Assembly: GCF_001486585.1 (NCBI RefSeq)
Contig: NZ_LN909044.1
Span: 186,001 to 250,000, forward strand
Source: Paenibacillus senegalimassiliensis
GTDB lineage: Bacteria > Bacillota > Bacilli > Paenibacillales > Paenibacillaceae
Direction of reading: 5' to 3'
DNA: 64,000 nt
Shown here: piece by piece, positions 45,319 to 54,176 of the stretch
Layout of the letters: each line of letters starts with the position of its first letter
How positions within the stretch are numbered: the stretch's first letter is position 1
Made by a program: the position numbers and the translations under genes
The notes under the pieces: model-generated
Told to the model about the DNA's origin: nothing
Seen by the model: only the letters and a program-made list of their open reading frames with translations
Databases searched by the model: none

Positions 45319-46221
45319 TTGTCACTGCCGGACTCTATAGCCTGGCTGCATCAGCAGGATCATTCCGCACTCGCAGCCTTCATAGGATTAACTATTCTTG
45401 CAAGCTTATATGGCGCCTCGCGCTACAGTATATCTCGGAACGAACAGCTCCGCCTGGAATACATAATGCTCACCCTGGAGCGATATGCCGCTGCCTCAGC
45501 CACGCTGATTACCGCTTTGCAGCAAGCTCGGGTCCCTGACACCGAGCATAAGGAGCTGAACGAACGGCTGCTGGCATGCCGTACCGCTCCCTACGCCACA
45601 GATAACGTGTTATCGTTAATTAATGCCTTTATCGCCGATGGGGATGAGGCTCGTCTGCCCCTTCTGCTAAGAACGATTGAACGTGAAAGCGAGCAGCTTA
45701 TTGCCGAACGCAACAGACTGTTAGAGCTTCGGGAACGGCCGGGTTGGGGAAGCTGGATCTGGCGTGTATGTCGCCCCTTGCTCCCCGCGTTGTGTGCATT
45801 CGTTCTTGGAGGACTGCTGCTAGGGTCGCTAGGATTGCTGCATACGTCCTTCTCTGGAGGCTCTGATACCGAGTCCATCGTCTTCTCCTGGATTCGTCTG
45901 ATCTCGGCCGGGCTCGCTCTGCTGCTGATCTTTCTTGCGACCTCAGGCGGTCCCAACCGACACCCCCGTGCGTTCTCGATGCGGCTATTGGCTCTCATTA
46001 CCGGCTTGCTGGCCTTGCTGCATCTCGCAGGCCTCTGGCTCGCTCCTTACATTTTGGGCCTTCAAGGGCTGCTGTTGCTTGGCGGCTTCCGTCTGAATGG
46101 TCGCAAGCCCCGCAAAGCCCGCCCTTATGCAGGACAGGCCGACCCGGCCGCACCAGATACCCTGGTACAGGATGCTGAGACGATATCCCTGATGATCAGT
46201 GAAGACGATCAGGTGCAGTAG
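45319..46221 (+). CDS. Membrane protein of unknown function
   Basis: About 300 residues starting at TTG eight bases after GAAAGGG; a GTG three codons earlier is possible. An N-terminal membrane helix (ALAAFIGLTILASLYGAS) leads into a helical cytoplasmic section rich in Leu, Glu and Arg (about 40-145). Four further hydrophobic helices and a charged, proline-containing tail follow. No family is recognised. It is convergent with the DUF2292 gene. Confidence 0.65.
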   Translation: MSLPDSIAWLHQQDHSALAAFIGLTILASLYGASRYSISRNEQLRLEYIMLTLERYAAASATLITALQQARVPDTEHKELNERLLACRTAPYATDNVLSLINAFIADGDEARLPLLLRTIERESEQLIAERNRLLELRERPGWGSWIWRVCRPLLPALCAFVLGGLLLGSLGLLHTSFSGGSDTESIVFSWIRLISAGLALLLIFLATSGGPNRHPRAFSMRLLALITGLLALLHLAGLWLAPYILGLQGLLLLGGFRLNGRKPRKARPYAGQADPAAPDTLVQDAETISLMISEDDQVQ

Positions 46222-46241
46222 CCAATATAGATGCTCTAACA

Positions 46242-46292
46242 GCAAACACCCTCTACTCCGAGCAGAATCGCTCCAGAATAGAGGGTGTTTGC
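46242..46292. terminator. Bidirectional terminator
   Basis: Perfect 14-bp arms GCAAACACCCTCTA / TAGAGGGTGTTTGC with a 23-base interior, between convergent genes. The U-tracts are short. Confidence 0.75.
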
Positions 46293-46309
46293 ATAAACAT
46301 GACATATCA

Positions 46310-46522
46310 TTATGATTCACGGACAGCCTTGGCAGCACGGCGCGCAGGAACGGCTGACCTGGCCGCACCTGTGCCCAGTTCATAGCGCTTGCGCTCCGTC
46401 CGTTCCACCTGAACAATCTGTCCTTCATGAACCACGATGTTCAGGGAACCGAATTCCAGCCCACTGAGCAGTTCCCCAATCCGCTCCAGCCATACTTCAT
46501 CTACCTTTAATGGTTTTGCCAT
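46310..46522 (-). CDS. DUF2292 (YezD-like) small protein
   Basis: 70 residues from the ATG behind GGGGAGG; the longer frame overlaps cysW and is not real. The core VDEVWLERIGELLSGLEFGSLNIVVHEGQIVQVERTERKR fits the YezD/DUF2292 family: a helix, then a beta hairpin with a basic end. The tail is Ala/Arg-rich. It sits where cysA is often found in sulfate ABC operons. Function unknown; members are frequently linked to sulfur transport genes. Confidence 0.82.
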   Translation of the reverse strand: MAKPLKVDEVWLERIGELLSGLEFGSLNIVVHEGQIVQVERTERKRYELGTGAARSAVPARRAAKAVRES

Positions 46523-46557
46523 CACGACAGCCTCCCCAACTATTTTCAATGCCTTCG

Positions 46558-47418
46558 TTAATGACGGCTCTTGCGTGTAAACCAGCCTTTCAGTAACAAC
46601 GTGACCAGTGCCAGCAACAATAACAGAGATGCAACCGCAAATGATGCGGAGAACTGGTATTCGTTGTACAAAATCTCTACATGCAGTGGCAACGTGTTTG
46701 TTTCTCCCCGAATATGCCCCGATACGACGGACACAGCCCCAAATTCCCCCATCGCCCGGGCGTTGCATAATACGATGCCATACAGTAGTCCCCATTTAAT
46801 ATTGGGCAGGGTGACCTTCCAAAAAATGCGAAATCCCCTCGCCCCCAGCATGACCGCCGCCTCTTCCTCCTGCTGCCCTTGATCCTCCATCAGCGGGATC
46901 AATTCCCGGGCAACAAACGGGAAGGTGACAAAGATGGTAGCCAGCAAAATACCAGGAAAAGCAAAAATAATGGATATATTCCTTTCATCCAGCCAAGGGC
47001 CAAACCAACCATTAGAGCCATACACCAGGACGTAAATCAAGCCGCCAATGACCGGTGATACCGCAAAAGGCAAGTCAATCAGCGTCACAAGTATCTGCCT
47101 GCCACGGAACTTGAACTTCGTAATCGCCCAAGCCGCAGCTACGCCGAATACGGTGTTCAGCGGCACGGTGATCGCCGCTACCAACAGTGTCAGCCGCAAT
47201 GCCGACAAGGCATCGGGATCTCTGATCGCCGCCACATATACTCCCCAGCCTCGCTTGAGCGCTTCGGTTAGCACCACGGCCAGCGGCAAAACAATTAACC
47301 AGAGCAGCACCAAGCCAGCCGCCGTAACCAGTACCCACTTGATAACGCTGGAATCCTTCCTTGCCGATCTGCGCGGGGTAGTTGATTGCCCCGTAGCCAT
47401 AGGCACAGTACCCGCCAT
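46558..47418 (-). CDS. cysW: Sulfate ABC permease CysW
   Basis: 286 residues from the ATG behind GGGGAGGG. CysW features are FGVAAAWAITKFKFRGRQIL, DLPFAVSPVIGGLIYVL and the EAA loop QEEEAAVMLGARGFRIFWKVTLPN, then ARAMGEFGAVSVVSGHIRG. With CysT it forms the sulfate/thiosulfate channel. No CysA ATPase gene follows. Confidence 0.93.
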   Translation of the reverse strand: MAGTVPMATGQSTTPRRSARKDSSVIKWVLVTAAGLVLLWLIVLPLAVVLTEALKRGWGVYVAAIRDPDALSALRLTLLVAAITVPLNTVFGVAAAWAITKFKFRGRQILVTLIDLPFAVSPVIGGLIYVLVYGSNGWFGPWLDERNISIIFAFPGILLATIFVTFPFVARELIPLMEDQGQQEEEAAVMLGARGFRIFWKVTLPNIKWGLLYGIVLCNARAMGEFGAVSVVSGHIRGETNTLPLHVEILYNEYQFSASFAVASLLLLLALVTLLLKGWFTRKSRH

Positions 47419-47478
47419 GCTCTTCCCTCCCCGTACACTCAATAATGTTCAGGCTTGTCTGCCACCCACCGCTCTTGG

Positions 47479-48309
47479 TTAACGTGCAGTTTTACGGATT
47501 CGACGCTGCAATGAATTGATCAGAAGCAGCAGCACGAAGGAAATCAACAGCAGCATTAAAGCCACCGCCGTCGCCCCGGCATAGTCAAATTGCTCCAGCT
47601 TGGACATAATCAATAGCGGCGCAATCTCCGTCTTCATCGGCATATTACCGGAAATGAAGACAACCGAGCCATACTCCCCAATTCCACGGGCGAAAGCAAG
47701 CGCAAAGCCGGTAAGCAGCGGTGGCAGCAGCTCGGGCAGCACCACCGAACGGAAGGTGCGAAGACGACTCGCTCCAAGCGTAGCGGCCGCCTCCTCCACT
47801 TCAGCATCAAGATCTTGCAATACCGGTTGAACGGTTCGGACCACGAAGGGGATGCCAATGAACATCAGCGCCAGCGTTATTCCAATAGGCGTAAAGGCTA
47901 TTCGCAACCCCAACGGCTCCAGCAGCGAACCGATCCAGCCATTAGCAGAGTAGATGGCCGTTAGTGATACCCCGGCAACAGCAGTAGGCAAGGCAAATGG
48001 AAGATCAATCATGGCATCAAATATGCCCTTGCCAGGGAATTCATAACGTACCAGCACCCAGGCGAGCAGCAGGCCCAGTACCGCATCGATCAAACCGGCC
48101 GCGGCCGCCGTCAGGAAGCTTACCTTGTACGACGCCAGTACCCGAGGATCGGTCGCAATGTCCCAGAACTTCTCCCAGGTGAGTCCCGTCGAATTCAGCA
48201 GCAGAGCCGAGAGCGGAATCAACACGACCAGACTGAGGTATAAGACGCTGTACCCCATCGTCAGGCCAAAGCCGGGCAAGACGCCGCGCTTCGTAGTGCT
48301 ACTATGCAT
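47479..48309 (-). CDS. cysT: Sulfate ABC permease CysT (CysU)
   Basis: 276 residues behind AAAGGATGGAG. CysT features are [40 protein letters not shown], the EAA loop [24 protein letters not shown] and [19 protein letters not shown]. It pairs with CysW and the upstream binding protein. Confidence 0.93.
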   Translation of the reverse strand: MHSSTTKRGVLPGFGLTMGYSVLYLSLVVLIPLSALLLNSTGLTWEKFWDIATDPRVLASYKVSFLTAAAAGLIDAVLGLLLAWVLVRYEFPGKGIFDAMIDLPFALPTAVAGVSLTAIYSANGWIGSLLEPLGLRIAFTPIGITLALMFIGIPFVVRTVQPVLQDLDAEVEEAAATLGASRLRTFRSVVLPELLPPLLTGFALAFARGIGEYGSVVFISGNMPMKTEIAPLLIMSKLEQFDYAGATAVALMLLLISFVLLLLINSLQRRIRKTAR

Positions 48310-48339
48310 AGAACAACTCCATCCTTTCAGGCAGGGCGG

Positions 48340-49413
48340 TTACTGCGGTACATAGATTTGACTAAAGATGCCGTCATCCTTGAAGTGCTTGGTCTGAGCC
48401 TCTCCCCAGCCGCCAAACTCATCGATGGTAAACAGCTTGATCTCCGGGAACTGGTCAGCGAACTTCTCTTGAACGCTCGCCAAGGTTGGACGATAATAAT
48501 TCTCTGCGGCAATCGTCTGTCCTTCCTCGGTGTAGAGGTACTTCAAGTAGGCTTCGGCTACCTCCCGTGTCCCGTTCTTATCCACATTCTTGTCTACAAT
48601 CGCCACGGGCGGCTCGGCAAGGATGCTTTCTGAAGGATACACGATGTCGAATTTATCCGGGCCCAGCTCCTTCACGGACAACCAGGCTTCGTTCTCCCAA
48701 GCCAGCAGTACATCCCCCAGGCCACGTTCTACAAAGGTAGTCGTTGATCCACGGGCCCCACTGTCCAGCACGGGAACATGCCTGAACAATTCCTGGACAA
48801 ATTCCTTCGCCTTCTCTTCATCATTATTATTGTTGTGCAGAGCATATCCCCAGGCTGCAAGATAATTCCAACGTGCGCCGCCGGAGGTCTGCGGATTGGG
48901 CGTAATAACCTCCACACCTTCCTTGATCAGATCATCCCAGTCCTCCAAGCCCTTGGGATTCCCCTTGCGAACCAGAAAGACGATGGTCGAGGTATAAGGT
49001 GAACTGTTAAGCTCGAACCTCTGTTGCCACCCCTCGTCAATCAAGCCACTCTCTTGAATGGCATCAATGTCGTACCCCAGTGCCAAGGTAACCACATCAG
49101 CTTTCAATCCGTCGATGACCGACCGGCTTTGCTTGCCTGACCCGCCATGCGACTGCTTAATCGTGACTTGCTGTCCGCTCTCCTGCTTCCAATACGCAGC
49201 AAAGGCTTCATTATATTTCTCATACAATTCCCGAGTCGGGTCGTAGGATACGTTCAGCAGTTGAACTTCCTTCGGTTTGTCGCTCCCCCCGGACGCATCC
49301 GCCTTCGCACCAGCAGTTCCGCTTCCTCCTTCGCCCGCCGAGCAAGCTGCCATCACCACAACTAATGCTATTGCCAGACCATTCAGAACTCCTCGCTTCA
49401 ACCTTCTGCTCAT
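48340..49413 (-). CDS. sbp: Sulfate-binding lipoprotein
   Basis: 357 residues with lipobox VVMAAC and a Gly/Ser/Ala spacer. The sulfate-binding family pattern is [50 protein letters not shown] and [24 protein letters not shown]. It delivers sulfate or thiosulfate to CysTW. Transcription should begin from the promoter near 49.72 kb, giving a leader of about 300 nt. Confidence 0.93.
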   Translation of the reverse strand: MSRRLKRGVLNGLAIALVVVMAACSAGEGGSGTAGAKADASGGSDKPKEVQLLNVSYDPTRELYEKYNEAFAAYWKQESGQQVTIKQSHGGSGKQSRSVIDGLKADVVTLALGYDIDAIQESGLIDEGWQQRFELNSSPYTSTIVFLVRKGNPKGLEDWDDLIKEGVEVITPNPQTSGGARWNYLAAWGYALHNNNNDEEKAKEFVQELFRHVPVLDSGARGSTTTFVERGLGDVLLAWENEAWLSVKELGPDKFDIVYPSESILAEPPVAIVDKNVDKNGTREVAEAYLKYLYTEEGQTIAAENYYRPTLASVQEKFADQFPEIKLFTIDEFGGWGEAQTKHFKDDGIFSQIYVPQ

Positions 49414-49713
49414 CGTATCACTCCCCTAGCTCCCTTTTATTGTTCGCTTTACTTAGACACGGCAGGCGAAAAACAACTCGCTCCTTCAAAAGTCAGGTGA
49501 ACACCGGAGCCTACCGTTAGCAGGGGCTTCCTTTCCCTATCCCGCTCCCTATCAACTCTCCAGTGCTTGTCACCACGTCTCTTAAAAAAACGGAAAAACG
49601 CCCTGTCCCCTACGGTCAAACCGAGCTACTACCCGTGTCTGCCGAGGCAAGCAGAGCGTTCCTCCGTCTGTACGGCGAGAACTCAATTAATCCTACCTGT
49701 TTAGTATGCTATG
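49414..49713 (-). promoter_or_regulatory. Long structured 5' leader of the sulfate-uptake operon
   Basis: Between a near-consensus promoter and sbp lie about 300 transcribed bases without a gene. Minus-strand AACGCTCTG (49660-49652) pairs with CAGGGCGTT (49605-49597), followed by TTTCCGTTTTTTT, a terminator-like layout with small inner hairpins. Further on GGTGA-CAAG-CACTGGAG pairs with CTCCGGTG-T-TCACC, 13 pairs. SAM-I and T-box core motifs were looked for and not seen. An attenuator or uncharacterised riboswitch is plausible. Confidence 0.5.
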
Positions 49714-49718
49714 GTGTT

Positions 49719-49747
49719 ATTTTATATGCGTCTACTACTCCTGTCAA
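49719..49747 (-). promoter_or_regulatory. Sigma-A promoter of the sulfate operon
   Basis: Perfect TTGACA, a 17-base spacer and TAAAAT on the minus strand, just past the end of the lactonase gene. Confidence 0.8.
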
Positions 49748-49773
49748 ACCTTTTTATGTAAAAATTTGAAAAA

Positions 49774-50838
49774 TCACTTCTCATCCCAGGGGGCAATGCA
49801 GGATGGCTTGCTAATAGTGACGTTTTGGCCGGTTAGCTCAAGCCGCCCCGTTAGCTCATCTCGCCGTAACACGGCGATATTATCGCTGTACTGGTTAGCC
49901 ACAAGCACATAACTCCCCAACATGGCAAAATTACGCGGCCAGCTCCCTCCCGCGGCTGTCCAGGACGGATCATGAAGATGCCCCGTGTCAGGGTCGATGC
50001 GGAAGCCCACGAGACTGTCATGCCCCCGATTGGAGCCATAGACAAATTGCCCGTCTGAAGATAGATGAATATCCGCTGGATAGTTCTCTCCTGTGTAACC
50101 ATCCGGCAGCGAGCTAACATGCTGCACCACCTCCAGGTGGCCCTCAACGGGATCGAAGGCATAGGTTGTCAGCGTACTGTCTAGTTCATTAATGCCATAG
50201 GCAAAGCGTTGCGACGGATGAATGACGAAATGGCGTGGCCCCGCACCTGGCGGTAGGTCAATCTCGCCGTGCCGCTCCAGGCCCCCTCCCTCTAACCGAT
50301 AGATGATAATCTGGTCGGTTCCCAAATCAGAGGCAAAAGCGAACCGCCCATCCGGACTTGGAACCAGGCTATGGGCGTGAGCCGACTCCTGCCGCTCCGC
50401 ATTCACACTGCTACCCTCATGACGGACCCGAGCGGTCATCTCTCCCGGCGCCCCATTCGTATCCAGCGTAAAGACATTGACATCACCACTGGAATAATTG
50501 GCTACCAGCAAGTGCCGCTCGGCCCCCGGGCGCAATGCCAGATGGCAAGGGTCCGCTCCTTCGGTGCCCACATTCTCCCCCAACCTGGTAAGGCTTCCCT
50601 CCTTGGGATCAATAGCATAACCTGCTGCCTGTCCATCACTCTGTTCACTGACGGCATATAGCCGTAATTCCTTGGCATCCACAACCAGGAAGGAGGGATT
50701 TGCTATCCCAGCCTGCTCCTGTACTATTCGTATTTTGCCGGACTGAAGCTCAAGCTCGCACAAATAAATACCCGACTCGCTCCCCTCCGCGTAAGTTCCA
50801 ACATAAAACCGTATAACCTCTACTTTTTCCTTATTCAT
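49774..50838 (-). CDS. Lactonase-family beta-propeller (6-phosphogluconolactonase-like)
   Basis: 354 residues. Seven-bladed propeller of the YbhE/Pgl type: FYVGTYAEGSESGIYLCEL at the N-terminus, ADPCHLALRPGAERHLLVANYSSG, HAHSLVPSPDGRFAFASDLG and GPRHFVIHPSQRFAYGINELDSTL, with the conserved His, Asp and Arg positions. Members hydrolyse 6-phosphogluconolactone in the oxidative pentose phosphate pathway. It is cytoplasmic and monocistronic. Confidence 0.88.
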   Translation of the reverse strand: MNKEKVEVIRFYVGTYAEGSESGIYLCELELQSGKIRIVQEQAGIANPSFLVVDAKELRLYAVSEQSDGQAAGYAIDPKEGSLTRLGENVGTEGADPCHLALRPGAERHLLVANYSSGDVNVFTLDTNGAPGEMTARVRHEGSSVNAERQESAHAHSLVPSPDGRFAFASDLGTDQIIIYRLEGGGLERHGEIDLPPGAGPRHFVIHPSQRFAYGINELDSTLTTYAFDPVEGHLEVVQHVSSLPDGYTGENYPADIHLSSDGQFVYGSNRGHDSLVGFRIDPDTGHLHDPSWTAAGGSWPRNFAMLGSYVLVANQYSDNIAVLRRDELTGRLELTGQNVTISKPSCIAPWDEK

Positions 50839-50973
50839 AAGCGGTGAATTCCTCCTATTATTAATCTGATCGCCTTTAGAGCGACGATTTGAAACAAAGT
50901 AGACCTACTGTGATATAATCGTGATCAAAAGATAGCTTTCTTTGAACTACCACTTGTAGAAAGGGACTCTCGC

Positions 50974-51477
50974 ATGAACCTGATCACAAACCTGATTAAT
51001 TCCCCATATATGCCGTATGCCTTTACTTTTGGTGCGCTCGCCATGGCTGTGACCGCCATGTTCATTCGCTTGAAGGCCAGTCGGCGTCCCATCACCGTCA
51101 AGAAAATTATTACCCCGCCGCTAGGCATGACTACCGGATTTGGCATGTTCATTGTCCCGGAAACACATATTCCGATACTTTGGGGTTTGATTGCCTTTGT
51201 CTGTGGCTGGTTCTTATTCTCGTATCCGCTTATCCGCACGACCAAATTCGAGAGCATTAACGGCGAGATTTATGCCGAACGTTCACGGAGCTTCGTCCTG
51301 ATTCTGATTGGGCTACTCATCGTAAGGCTGTTGCTTCACGAGGTCGTGTACCAATACATCTCCGTCATGCAGACGGGAGCCGTCTTCTTCTTGCTTGCCT
51401 ACGGCATGATTACTCGCTGGCGACTCTTCATGTTCAAGCAATACCGCTTGATTACAGGTGACAGAACCACAGCCTGA
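50974..51477 (+). CDS. ccdC: CcdC-family membrane protein
   Basis: 167 residues behind AAAGGG with four or five membrane helices. Family segments are SRRPITVKKIITPPLGMTTGFGMF and GWFLFSYPLIRTTKFE, with FVLILIGLLIVRLLLHEVVYQYIS. Named from the Bacillus cytochrome c maturation locus, although its role there is not established. It stands alone here. Confidence 0.85.
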   Translation: MNLITNLINSPYMPYAFTFGALAMAVTAMFIRLKASRRPITVKKIITPPLGMTTGFGMFIVPETHIPILWGLIAFVCGWFLFSYPLIRTTKFESINGEIYAERSRSFVLILIGLLIVRLLLHEVVYQYISVMQTGAVFFLLAYGMITRWRLFMFKQYRLITGDRTTA

Positions 51478-51570
51478 TAGGCGGCGATATGCCCGAACTC
51501 CCTTCAACATATTAGATTTTAGATGTACATGCAATCCCCTGATATAAGCTAGATTGCAGATAAAACAAAA

Positions 51571-51614
51571 AAAGAAGCTTCCCCCAGTGAATTAGTTCAA
51601 TGGGAAAAGCTTCT
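51571..51614 (-). terminator. Terminator after ydjO-like gene
   Basis: AGAAGCTT..CCC / GGG..AAGCTTCT stem on the minus strand followed by TTTTTTTG. Confidence 0.85.
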
Positions 51615-51641
51615 TCTTGTTGTTGACCTTAAGCGGCAAAA

Positions 51642-51863
51642 TCAAGCCTTCTTGGTCGCCGATTTATGTTCCGAGCTGGGATTTGACAACTGAGGAAGCA
51701 TACGCATTCCTTTTTCCATTTCGGAAGAGCAAAGCGGACAAACAGGGCTGTAATCGAAGGTGAAGTTGTCCCGCATCCATCCGTTGCAATCCTCACTCGT
51801 ACAAGTCCAAACCGGTGTATTCTCCTCAGGAATTTCTTCTAACGTTTTTTTACGGTAGTTCAT
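51642..51863 (-). CDS. YdjO-like cold-inducible zinc-finger protein
   Basis: 73 residues behind GGAGGAGG. Two cysteine pairs (WTCTSEDCNGWMRDNF and CPLCSSEM) should bind one zinc; the pattern is that of the cold-inducible YdjO family. The Lys/Ser tail is low-complexity. It lies next to the cold-shock gene on the same strand, separated by that gene's terminator. Function unknown. Confidence 0.85.
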   Translation of the reverse strand: MNYRKKTLEEIPEENTPVWTCTSEDCNGWMRDNFTFDYSPVCPLCSSEMEKGMRMLPQLSNPSSEHKSATKKA

Positions 51864-51982
51864 AATTCCCCTCCTCCAAAAGTGAGCATGTCAGTCACCC
51901 GGATGTATTGGTTAGTTCTTATATATGCTATTCAGAGGCCGAAGCGAACTTCAAAATAATTAACCTCATGAATTAAAAAGAG

Positions 51983-52027
51983 TTAATAAAAACTGCCCTT
52001 AATGCGAAAACGCATTAAGAGCAGTTT
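51983..52027 (-). terminator. Terminator after cold-shock gene
   Basis: A 17-bp stem AAACTGCTCTTAATGCG / CGCATTAAGGGCAGTTT (one wobble) with a TTTT loop and a TTATT tail, minus strand. Confidence 0.9.
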
Positions 52028-52036
52028 CAGCCTGCA

Positions 52037-52237
52037 TTACAGTTTTACAACGTTTTCAGCTTGTGGGCCGCGGTTGCCTTGAACCACGTTGAATTGTACG
52101 CGTTGGCCTTCGTCCAGCGTTTTGAAGCCTTCGCCAGTGATCGCGCTGAAATGTACGAATACGTCATTTCCGCCTTCCACTTCGATAAAGCCAAAACCTT
52201 TTTCTGCGTTAAACCATTTAACTGTTCCTGTTTCCAT
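52037..52237 (-). CDS. cspA: CspA-family cold-shock protein
   Basis: 66 residues. RNP1 is KGFGFIEV and RNP2 is VFVHFSAI, in the canonical order [14 protein letters not shown]... RGPQAENVV. It is a single-stranded RNA/DNA-binding chaperone. AGGAGG precedes the start. The 5' leader is long and carries a strong hairpin with a U-tract. Confidence 0.96.
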   Translation of the reverse strand: METGTVKWFNAEKGFGFIEVEGGNDVFVHFSAITGEGFKTLDEGQRVQFNVVQGNRGPQAENVVKL

Positions 52238-52290
52238 GAAGGTATACCTCCTGTTTAAAGATTAACATGATCCATTTTTTCTACTCGCAT

Positions 52291-52356
52291 AAAAAAAATT
52301 CACATATTGAAAAAAGTTCCATTTTTCAAAAGTGACACCCTTTTCAATGTGTGAAT
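52291..52356 (-). promoter_or_regulatory. Terminator-like hairpin within the cspA leader
   Basis: Arms ATTCACACATTGAAAA and TTTTCAATATGTGAAT (15 of 16 paired) enclose 27 bases and are followed by T8 on the minus strand. It starts about 24 nt after the predicted transcription start and ends 54 nt before the cspA ATG. Confidence 0.7.
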
Positions 52357-52385
52357 ATCTTCTTTCAAAAATAAGAGTTATTTGT

Positions 52386-52414
52386 ATTATAGCCCGTTGG
52401 CAAATAAAAAGCAA
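52386..52414 (-). promoter_or_regulatory. Sigma-A promoter of cspA
   Basis: TTGCTT, a 17-base spacer and perfect TATAAT on the minus strand, giving a leader of about 140 nt. Confidence 0.7.
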
Positions 52415-52506
52415 ATCTCCTGTTCATTTCTAGTGAAAAAAAAAGCCAGGGTGGACAAATGGGAAGCAATCTCATTATAATGACAAGGTAAACTGCAGTT
52501 GAATAG

Positions 52507-52603
52507 TTCGGGGGTGCCGGGACAAGGCCGGCTGAGATTGTATTCCTTATAATACTGACCCTTTGACCTGATCTGGATAATGCCAGCGTAGGGAGCCATG
52601 ATT
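52507..52603 (+). ncRNA. TPP riboswitch (THI element)
   Basis: All THI-box blocks are present in order: GGGGTGCC, GGCTGAGA, ACCCTTTGACCTGATCTGG, ATAATGCCAGCGTAGGGA. It binds thiamine pyrophosphate and should switch off the transporter operon that follows. Confidence 0.97.
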
Positions 52604-52639
52604 AATGGAAGAAGCTTGCTTCATTTCCGTCTACCTGTC

Positions 52640-52665
52640 GCGTCCCAGTCTGGGGCGCTTTTTTT
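52640..52665 (+). terminator. TPP riboswitch terminator
   Basis: GCG-T-CCCA / TGGG-G-CGC stem with T7, 37 bases past the aptamer. The segment between (GAAGAAGCTTGCTTC) can form a competing helix. Confidence 0.88.
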
Positions 52666-52770
52666 ACGTCCAGGCCGTTGTCCCAAGGCAGTCGACCGTT
52701 TACGGACAGTCATCCAGGGTTATACAAGAACAACGCTGCGGAAATAAATGATAAGAAGGAGACTACTGCC

Positions 52771-53844
52771 ATGAGAAAACAACGACGTCGCGGTACATTC
52801 ACCACGCTGACCCTCTGCGGCATATTGCTGACACTCGCACTGAGCGGCTGCGGTACCAATGCTAATTCAGGAGCGGCGAACAACACTCCCGGAGGTAACG
52901 GCAACAATTCGCCCGCCACTGAATCCGGCGCACCATCAAATGAAGAATTGCGAGACATTAGACTGGTGCTCGACTGGAGCCCCAACACCAACCATACCGG
53001 ACTTTATGTCGCCAAGGACCAGGGATTCTTTGAAGAGGAAGGCTTGAACGTTGATATCGTGCTGCCAGGGGCCGGCGGTGCCGATGCGATGGTTGCCTCA
53101 GGTGAAGTTCCATTTGGCGTCAGCATACAGGAGAACGTCACACAAGGGCGTATTCAGAACGTTCCCCTCGTCTCTCTTGCGGCAGTCATTCAGCATAACA
53201 CCTCCGGGTTTGCCGCGCCGGTAGCCAAAAATATCAAGTCGCCCAAAGATTTTGAAGGCAAGGCTTATGGCGGTTGGGGTTCCCCTGTTGAAGAAGCTGT
53301 TATCAAATCGATTATGGATTTGCAGGGTGCCGATTCCACCAAGGTGAAGTATCTGAATATCGGAGATGCCGATTATTTCACAGCCGTGAAGCGTGACATC
53401 GATTTTGCCTGGATCTTCTACGCTTGGACGGGGATTGAAGCGGAGCTTCGAGGCGAGCCGCTGGATATGCTTTACGTGAAGGACTTCTCTGACCAGCTTG
53501 ACTACTACACCCCGATCATCGTTACCAACGAGCAGACCATCAAGGATGACCCGGAACTGGTCAAAGCATTTATGCGGGCCGTTACGAAGGGTTATGAGTA
53601 CACGATCGATCAACCGGAGGCCGCCGCGGAAATTCTGCTCAAAGCCGTTCCCGAATTGGACAAGGATCTGGTTGTAGCCAGCCAAAAATGGCTGAGTCCG
53701 AAATACCAGGAAGATGCCCCTCGTTGGGGAGAACAAAAACGTGAAGTCTGGGAGAACTATGCGAACTGGATGCACGAACGGGGCTTGCTAGAGAAGCCAC
53801 TTGATGTTGATGCCGCCTTTACCAATGAGTTCTTGCCTGAATAA
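52771..53844 (+). CDS. thiY: NMT1/ThiY-type pyrimidine-binding lipoprotein
   Basis: 357 residues from the ATG behind AAGGAGA. Lipobox LALSGC, then the NMT1/THI5-like pattern IRLVLDWSPNTNHTGLYVAKDQGFFEEEGLNV. It carries VLPGAGGADAMVASGEVPFG and YGGWGSPVEEAVIKSIMDL, typical of ThiY that binds formylaminopyrimidine or HMP. TPP-riboswitch control and the adjoining permease and ATPase support uptake of a thiamine precursor. Confidence 0.92.
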   Translation: MRKQRRRGTFTTLTLCGILLTLALSGCGTNANSGAANNTPGGNGNNSPATESGAPSNEELRDIRLVLDWSPNTNHTGLYVAKDQGFFEEEGLNVDIVLPGAGGADAMVASGEVPFGVSIQENVTQGRIQNVPLVSLAAVIQHNTSGFAAPVAKNIKSPKDFEGKAYGGWGSPVEEAVIKSIMDLQGADSTKVKYLNIGDADYFTAVKRDIDFAWIFYAWTGIEAELRGEPLDMLYVKDFSDQLDYYTPIIVTNEQTIKDDPELVKAFMRAVTKGYEYTIDQPEAAAEILLKAVPELDKDLVVASQKWLSPKYQEDAPRWGEQKREVWENYANWMHERGLLEKPLDVDAAFTNEFLPE

Positions 53845-53882
53845 TACAATAAACTCTCATCTTGAAAGGATGGTTACCTACT

Positions 53883-54176
53883 ATGCCAAACGCACTGCTC
53901 AGTATTCAAGTGATTCCAAAGACACCCGGCGGTGAAGATGTTATTCCTTATGTAGACCGCGCTATTGAGGTCATTCAGGATTCTGGAGTTAAATATCAGG
54001 TTAACCCCCTGGAAACGACCATGGAAGGGGAACTTGATGAACTGCTGGAGATCGTCAAGAAGATGAACGAGGCGTTGGTCGCGTTCGGCAGCAACGGGGT
54101 CATTTCACAAATTAAAATCTCTTATAATCCCAAAGGTGTAAGTATGGACAAGCTGATTGAGAAATATCGGCCATGA
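53883..54176 (+). CDS. MTH1187-family thiamine-binding protein
   Basis: 97 residues from the ATG behind AAAGGATGG. Pattern ALLSIQVIPKTPGGEDVIPYVDRAIEVI, then QVNPLETTMEGELDELLEIV and ISQIKISYNPKG. Its place between thiY and the permease under a TPP riboswitch supports thiamine or precursor binding. It overlaps the permease start (ATGA). A paralogue is encoded at 22.6 kb. Confidence 0.92.
   Translation: MPNALLSIQVIPKTPGGEDVIPYVDRAIEVIQDSGVKYQVNPLETTMEGELDELLEIVKKMNEALVAFGSNGVISQIKISYNPKGVSMDKLIEKYRP

Noticed and set aside
49414..49713. SAM-I riboswitch or T-box before sbp
   Set aside because: The conserved SAM-I core and the T-box TGG-containing sequence could not be found in the leader.
49563..49912. 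Two overlapping plus-strand ORFs in the sulfate leader
   Set aside because: No ribosome sites and no protein-like pattern; the region is better explained as a structured leader and the end of the lactonase gene.
52387..52599. 70-codon minus-strand ORF upstream of thiY
   Set aside because: It is antisense to the TPP aptamer and overlaps the cspA promoter; composition is not protein-like.
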